From an uncultured Mycoplasmatota bacterium (GTDB lineage Bacteria > Bacillota_I > Bacilli_A > RF39 > UBA660), in the NCBI GenBank assembly GCA_947652325.1, contig CANTCQ010000001.1, positions 1-64,000 of the forward strand: a stretch of 64,000 nt of DNA, written 5' to 3'. Positions 59,996-64,000 of this stretch are shown here, piece after piece. The notes under the pieces are model-generated. The model worked only from the letters and a program-made list of their open reading frames with translations. It was not told the DNA's origin and did no database searches. The translations under genes were made by a program, and so were the position numbers. Every line of letters begins with the position of its first letter. Position 1 is the first letter of the stretch.

Positions 59996-61759
59996 GTGAA
60001 GTCGTTTAAATTAATAATAAAAAGTTTTAAAAATTCAAAATTTAGAATAGTATTATATATTATATTTAGTTTACTTGTTGCATATCTAACAATATTTATA
60101 CCTGTTATAATACAATATTTTTTGGATGTATTATTAAAAGAATCCGTTAGCAATATGTTAATTGAAAATTTTATTAGTATATTTGATAATAAACTATCAT
60201 TTATACATACTATGTGTATGTTACTTTTTTTAGTAGAATTAATCCTTACCATTATAGTATATTTAAGAACTATAATAAAAAATAAAATAATACAAGAGTT
60301 TCAATTTAATATTAAACAAACGTTGTTTTATCACATACAAAATTTAACTTATCAAGATTTTTATAAAAAGTCATTAGCTGATTTAGTTCAAAATATGGTA
60401 GATGACGTAGGAGATATTGTAACTTTTATTGATAAACAATTAACTTATATTTTAGATATTTTTTTAATATTGATTTTTGCTATTGTGCAATTATCTGAAT
60501 TAGATATTAGATTATCATTTATTATGATAATTTCTACTATTATAATGCTTTTGTTATCTATATGGTTATTTACAAAATCAAAATCTATTGTTAGAGAAAG
60601 AATAGATGCAAAAAGAAAACTATATGATAAGATAGATGACAATTATTCAAATATTAAATTTATTAAAGTTAATAATCTTCAACAACAAGAAATACAAAGA
60701 TTTGAGAAAGTTAATCAAAATAATTTTATTGCAAATAAAAAGAAAGTTGTTACAGATTCAATATACAATATGACTGCAGCGAATATAACTAAAGTACAAA
60801 ATCCTTTTATATTTATTTTAGGTACATATCTTTATATAAAAGGTTTAGTATCAGTAGGTAGCATTTATGTAACAGTTAGTTATTCCAATAAGATAGGTAG
60901 AGGTTTTCAATCATTTGGAGAAATGTTCGAATCTCTTAATATTTTTGCAGTCGCTTATACAAGAATAAATGAATTGTTAAATTTAACTTTAGAAGATAAG
61001 GAAAATAATATTGAAATAAGGGATTCAAAAATAATTTTTAATAATGCAAGTATTATTGTTAATGGAAAAAAAATACTTACGGATTTAAATTTTAGTATTG
61101 ATCCGAATGATAAAGTTTTGGTTGTTGGTGCAACAGGAAGTGGTAAATCAGTTTTAGTAAAAACGCTTGTAGGATTTTATGATTATGAAGGTAGCATTAA
61201 AATTGGTGGCTATGAAGTCAGAGATTTAAATAAAAAAAATATAAGGGATAATATTTGTTTATTGCTTCAAGATTCTTATTTGTTTTCAAAAACTATAGCT
61301 GAAAATATAAAAATATTGATGCCTTATATGTCAAATGAAGAAATGATTAATTTATCTAAAGAATTTGCTTTACATGATGATGTAGAAAAATTCAACAAAA
61401 AATATGAAAGTATGCTTGGTATAAACGGACTTACATTATCTAAAGGTCAAAGACAAAGATTAATTTTAATTAGAGCATTTACTAAAATAAAACCCATAAT
61501 GATATTTGATGATTCATTCAGTGCTATTGATAAAATAAATAAGAAAACTATTATTGAAAATTTATTAAATAGCAATCATCATAACAGTACTAAAATTTTT
61601 ATTACACACAACATAGGTTTAGCAACACAATTTGAAAAAATATTATTTTTAGATAATCAGAAAACGTATTTCTCTAATCATAAAGAGTTATTAAAAAATG
61701 AAAATTATAAAAAATTATATGATTTAAGTTTAAATAATGTAGGTGATGATTATGCTTAA
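59996..61759 (+). CDS. ABC exporter half-transporter 1 (TMD-NBD)
   Basis: VGATGSGKSVLVKTLVG, LSKGQRQRLILIRAFTKIKPIMIFDDSFSAID. Confidence 0.9.
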   Translation: MKSFKLIIKSFKNSKFRIVLYIIFSLLVAYLTIFIPVIIQYFLDVLLKESVSNMLIENFISIFDNKLSFIHTMCMLLFLVELILTIIVYLRTIIKNKIIQEFQFNIKQTLFYHIQNLTYQDFYKKSLADLVQNMVDDVGDIVTFIDKQLTYILDIFLILIFAIVQLSELDIRLSFIMIISTIIMLLLSIWLFTKSKSIVRERIDAKRKLYDKIDDNYSNIKFIKVNNLQQQEIQRFEKVNQNNFIANKKKVVTDSIYNMTAANITKVQNPFIFILGTYLYIKGLVSVGSIYVTVSYSNKIGRGFQSFGEMFESLNIFAVAYTRINELLNLTLEDKENNIEIRDSKIIFNNASIIVNGKKILTDLNFSIDPNDKVLVVGATGSGKSVLVKTLVGFYDYEGSIKIGGYEVRDLNKKNIRDNICLLLQDSYLFSKTIAENIKILMPYMSNEEMINLSKEFALHDDVEKFNKKYESMLGINGLTLSKGQRQRLILIRAFTKIKPIMIFDDSFSAIDKINKKTIIENLLNSNHHNSTKIFITHNIGLATQFEKILFLDNQKTYFSNHKELLKNENYKKLYDLSLNNVGDDYA

Positions 61760-63467
61760 TAAACACTATTTAAAAGAAATGATTAATTTTACTACTAATA
61801 AAAAGAAAACTATTAAAATAGCAAGTATTTTATTTGTTAGTTCTCTACCTTATTTATTATTTTATCAAGTTATATTATCTTTAGTAGTAGACAAATATAT
61901 GCCAAATCAAGATTTAAAAATGGTATGTATCTTATCTGTTTTTTTGTTAATTATAATTGCAATCAGATTTGCATTTGATTATTATACAGAAACTAGAAGA
62001 AAAACTTGTTATTATGATAATGATAAACAAATTAAAAATAAAATATTTAGTGCTATACAATACGCTAATATTGATGAATTAGATAAAATTCAAACAGGAA
62101 ATTTGTTTGAATTAACTACAAATCAAAGTTTTAATGCCAGTCAATTATTTGTATGGAATTTCACAGGTATATTTTTTGTAAGATTTAGAAGTATCTTAAT
62201 GATTTCAATAATAATGTTATTTTTAAACTTTAAAATATCCTTAATTATTATAGGTATATTTATATTATCATACATAATACTTTTACCATTTTATAATACC
62301 AACATGAAAAATTATCAGCAGTCATTAAAAACTTTACTACATCTTCAAGATAAAATAAACGAGTATATAGAAAGTTATTCTACGACAAAAACATTAAGAC
62401 TTGAAGAAATTAATATGGATGAAATAAATGTTATTTTAACAAAAAGCAAAGAAAAATATTTAAAAATAAATAAAGTTCTAGCATTACATACATCATTATT
62501 TGCCATATTAACATTTTTTGCAGTAATTTTTACCTTAATTATAGGTGGAAATGAAATAGTGCTTGGTATAGGTGTTGCTTCCACAATAATGCTTTTAGTT
62601 GATTATATAAATGATATAAATAACCATATGCAAGGTTTGTTTCAACATGCTCATGGTGTAATGAACAAATATAATGCCTTTTTAAGAATATTTAAAGTAA
62701 TAGAACTATTACAAGAAACAGATGATGGAACTGAAAATCTGGATAAAGTCAAAAGTATAGAGTTTGATAATGTAAAAATGAGTTATGATGGAGTAAATAT
62801 AGTTCTTGAAAATATTAATTTAAAAATAGATAAAGCGATGACAGTTGCTATAGTTGGAAAAAGCGGTTCAGGAAAAACAACTTTAGTTAATTTAATTCCA
62901 AGATTTTATGAACTACTAGATGGAAAAATTTTAATAAATAATGTTGATTATAAAAATTATAAGCTAAGCGAATTAAGAAAAAATATATCTTATGTTTTTC
63001 AAGAGCCTGTTATATTAAATATGTCTATAAAAGATAATTTAATTTATGGACTTGAAAATATTTCATTTGAAGAAATAAAAAATATCTGTAAAAAACTTGG
63101 ATTAGATAATAAAATACTATCATTACCAAATGGATATGATACGATTATAAATGCAAAAACTGATTTATTATCTTTTGGTGAAAAACAATTATTAAATTAT
63201 GCAAGAGCGATATTAAAAAATGGAGATATAGTAATTTTAGATGAGGTAACGTCTAACCTTGATTTAAAATTTGAACAAAATATTATTGACGCAAACAAAA
63301 CATTGCTTAAAGGTAAAATTGCATTTATTATTGCCCATAGATTAAATACAATTAAGGAAGCGGATTTAATTATATTTATTGAAGATAAACATATTGAAGA
63401 AATGGGGACACATGAAGAATTACTAAAATTAAATGAGAAGTATTCTAAATTATTTATGACTAAATAA
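61752..63467 (+). CDS. ABC exporter half-transporter 2 (TMD-NBD)
   Basis: VGKSGSGKTTLVNLIPRFYE, LSFGEKQLLNYARAILKNGDIVILDEVTSNLD; overlaps upstream gene. Confidence 0.92.
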   Translation: MLNKHYLKEMINFTTNKKKTIKIASILFVSSLPYLLFYQVILSLVVDKYMPNQDLKMVCILSVFLLIIIAIRFAFDYYTETRRKTCYYDNDKQIKNKIFSAIQYANIDELDKIQTGNLFELTTNQSFNASQLFVWNFTGIFFVRFRSILMISIIMLFLNFKISLIIIGIFILSYIILLPFYNTNMKNYQQSLKTLLHLQDKINEYIESYSTTKTLRLEEINMDEINVILTKSKEKYLKINKVLALHTSLFAILTFFAVIFTLIIGGNEIVLGIGVASTIMLLVDYINDINNHMQGLFQHAHGVMNKYNAFLRIFKVIELLQETDDGTENLDKVKSIEFDNVKMSYDGVNIVLENINLKIDKAMTVAIVGKSGSGKTTLVNLIPRFYELLDGKILINNVDYKNYKLSELRKNISYVFQEPVILNMSIKDNLIYGLENISFEEIKNICKKLGLDNKILSLPNGYDTIINAKTDLLSFGEKQLLNYARAILKNGDIVILDEVTSNLDLKFEQNIIDANKTLLKGKIAFIIAHRLNTIKEADLIIFIEDKHIEEMGTHEELLKLNEKYSKLFMTK

Positions 63468-63478
63468 ATATTGTTGTA

Positions 63479-63517
63479 TAAATCCAAAAGAAATTTATAA
63501 CTAATGAATTTTGTTTT
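63479..63517. repeat. Diverged copy of the 22463-22503 hairpin sequence
   Basis: AATCCAAAAGAAATTTATAACTAATGAATTTTGTTTT versus AATCCAAAAGAAACTTCGTAACTAATGGATTTCTGTTT. Confidence 0.55.
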
Positions 63518-63878
63518 TAACTTTTTAATTAGCAGAACCAATATAAGATATTAAAAAATTAGAAAAAGAAATTAAAAATAAATAAAGAAAATTTATTGTT
63601 ATTAAGTGATTTACAAAATAATATGCATATGACTCAACAAAATAGATATCATAATAAGGAATTCTTTTGAAAGATACCAAAGTAAAAAAATAGGTATATA
63701 TTTAGCTAATAATATGCTAAATAGTGCAAATAAGAATGTTTATAGTGGAATTATTGAATGTCTATGAGTGGCACTATAAATATTAAATTATAATAATTTG
63801 GATAATTGGATTTTTATTGTAATGAATGAAACGGAAGAAGATTAATTTTAAATAAAATATATTAACCTATTTTAGAGG

Positions 63879-63916
63879 CTGTAATGAAATGAAATAGATT
63901 CATTACAGTTTCTTTT
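63879..63916 (+). terminator. Intrinsic terminator
   Basis: CTGTAATGAA-atgaaataga-TTCATTACAG followed by TTTCTTTT. Confidence 0.75.
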
Positions 63917-63989
63917 AATGTTACGAAACTGTAATATTTAAATAGGCTTATTCGTGGTAGAATATAGGATAAAGAAATGCGGTGATTAT

Positions 63990-64000
63990 ATGCAAAAAAT
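63990..64000 (+). CDS. Start of a CDS truncated by the window edge
   Basis: SD ggtgat then ATG CAA AAA. Confidence 0.4.

Noticed and set aside
1-64000. CRISPR array
   Set aside because: No regularly spaced identical repeats with unique spacers seen; the only strong tandem repeat is the coding Asp repeat at 53.0-53.7 kb.

Overview
AT-rich, Firmicutes/Mollicutes-like chromosomal window (probably an uncultured gut lineage; taxonomy is inferred). Housekeeping content: str operon (rpsL-rpsG-fusA-tuf), ysxC/engB, a secG / pseudopilin / rnr / smpB cluster, tmRNA (ssrA), typA, lysS, cysE, a sulfonate/nitrate/HMP-type ABC importer, SodA and a DHH phosphoesterase. tRNA-Arg(CCG) and tRNA-Cys(GCA) are on the minus strand. 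Accessory islands lie at about 15.3-24.0 kb (between smpB and ssrA), 45.2-51.8 kb, and 57.1-64 kb. Main points of interest: (1) a 1,209-1,212 aa sigma-70-like protein with a normal-looking sigma2/3/4 head followed by about 900 aa of apparently repeated, diverged sigma4/HTH-like modules, inside a 6.9 kb segment bounded by direct repeats of the tRNA-Arg 3' flank; (2) a surface protein with 17 12-residue Asp-rich repeats in which positions 8 and 12 switch together between Pro/aliphatic and Cys/Cys, inside a SipW/TasA-like locus; (3) a TraG/HerA-like ATPase translationally overlapped with a Cys/Ser/Asn-ladder protein; (4) a GC-rich, NNC-codon-rich gene tail at the left edge. Everything here was read by eye; no database search or alignment was run.
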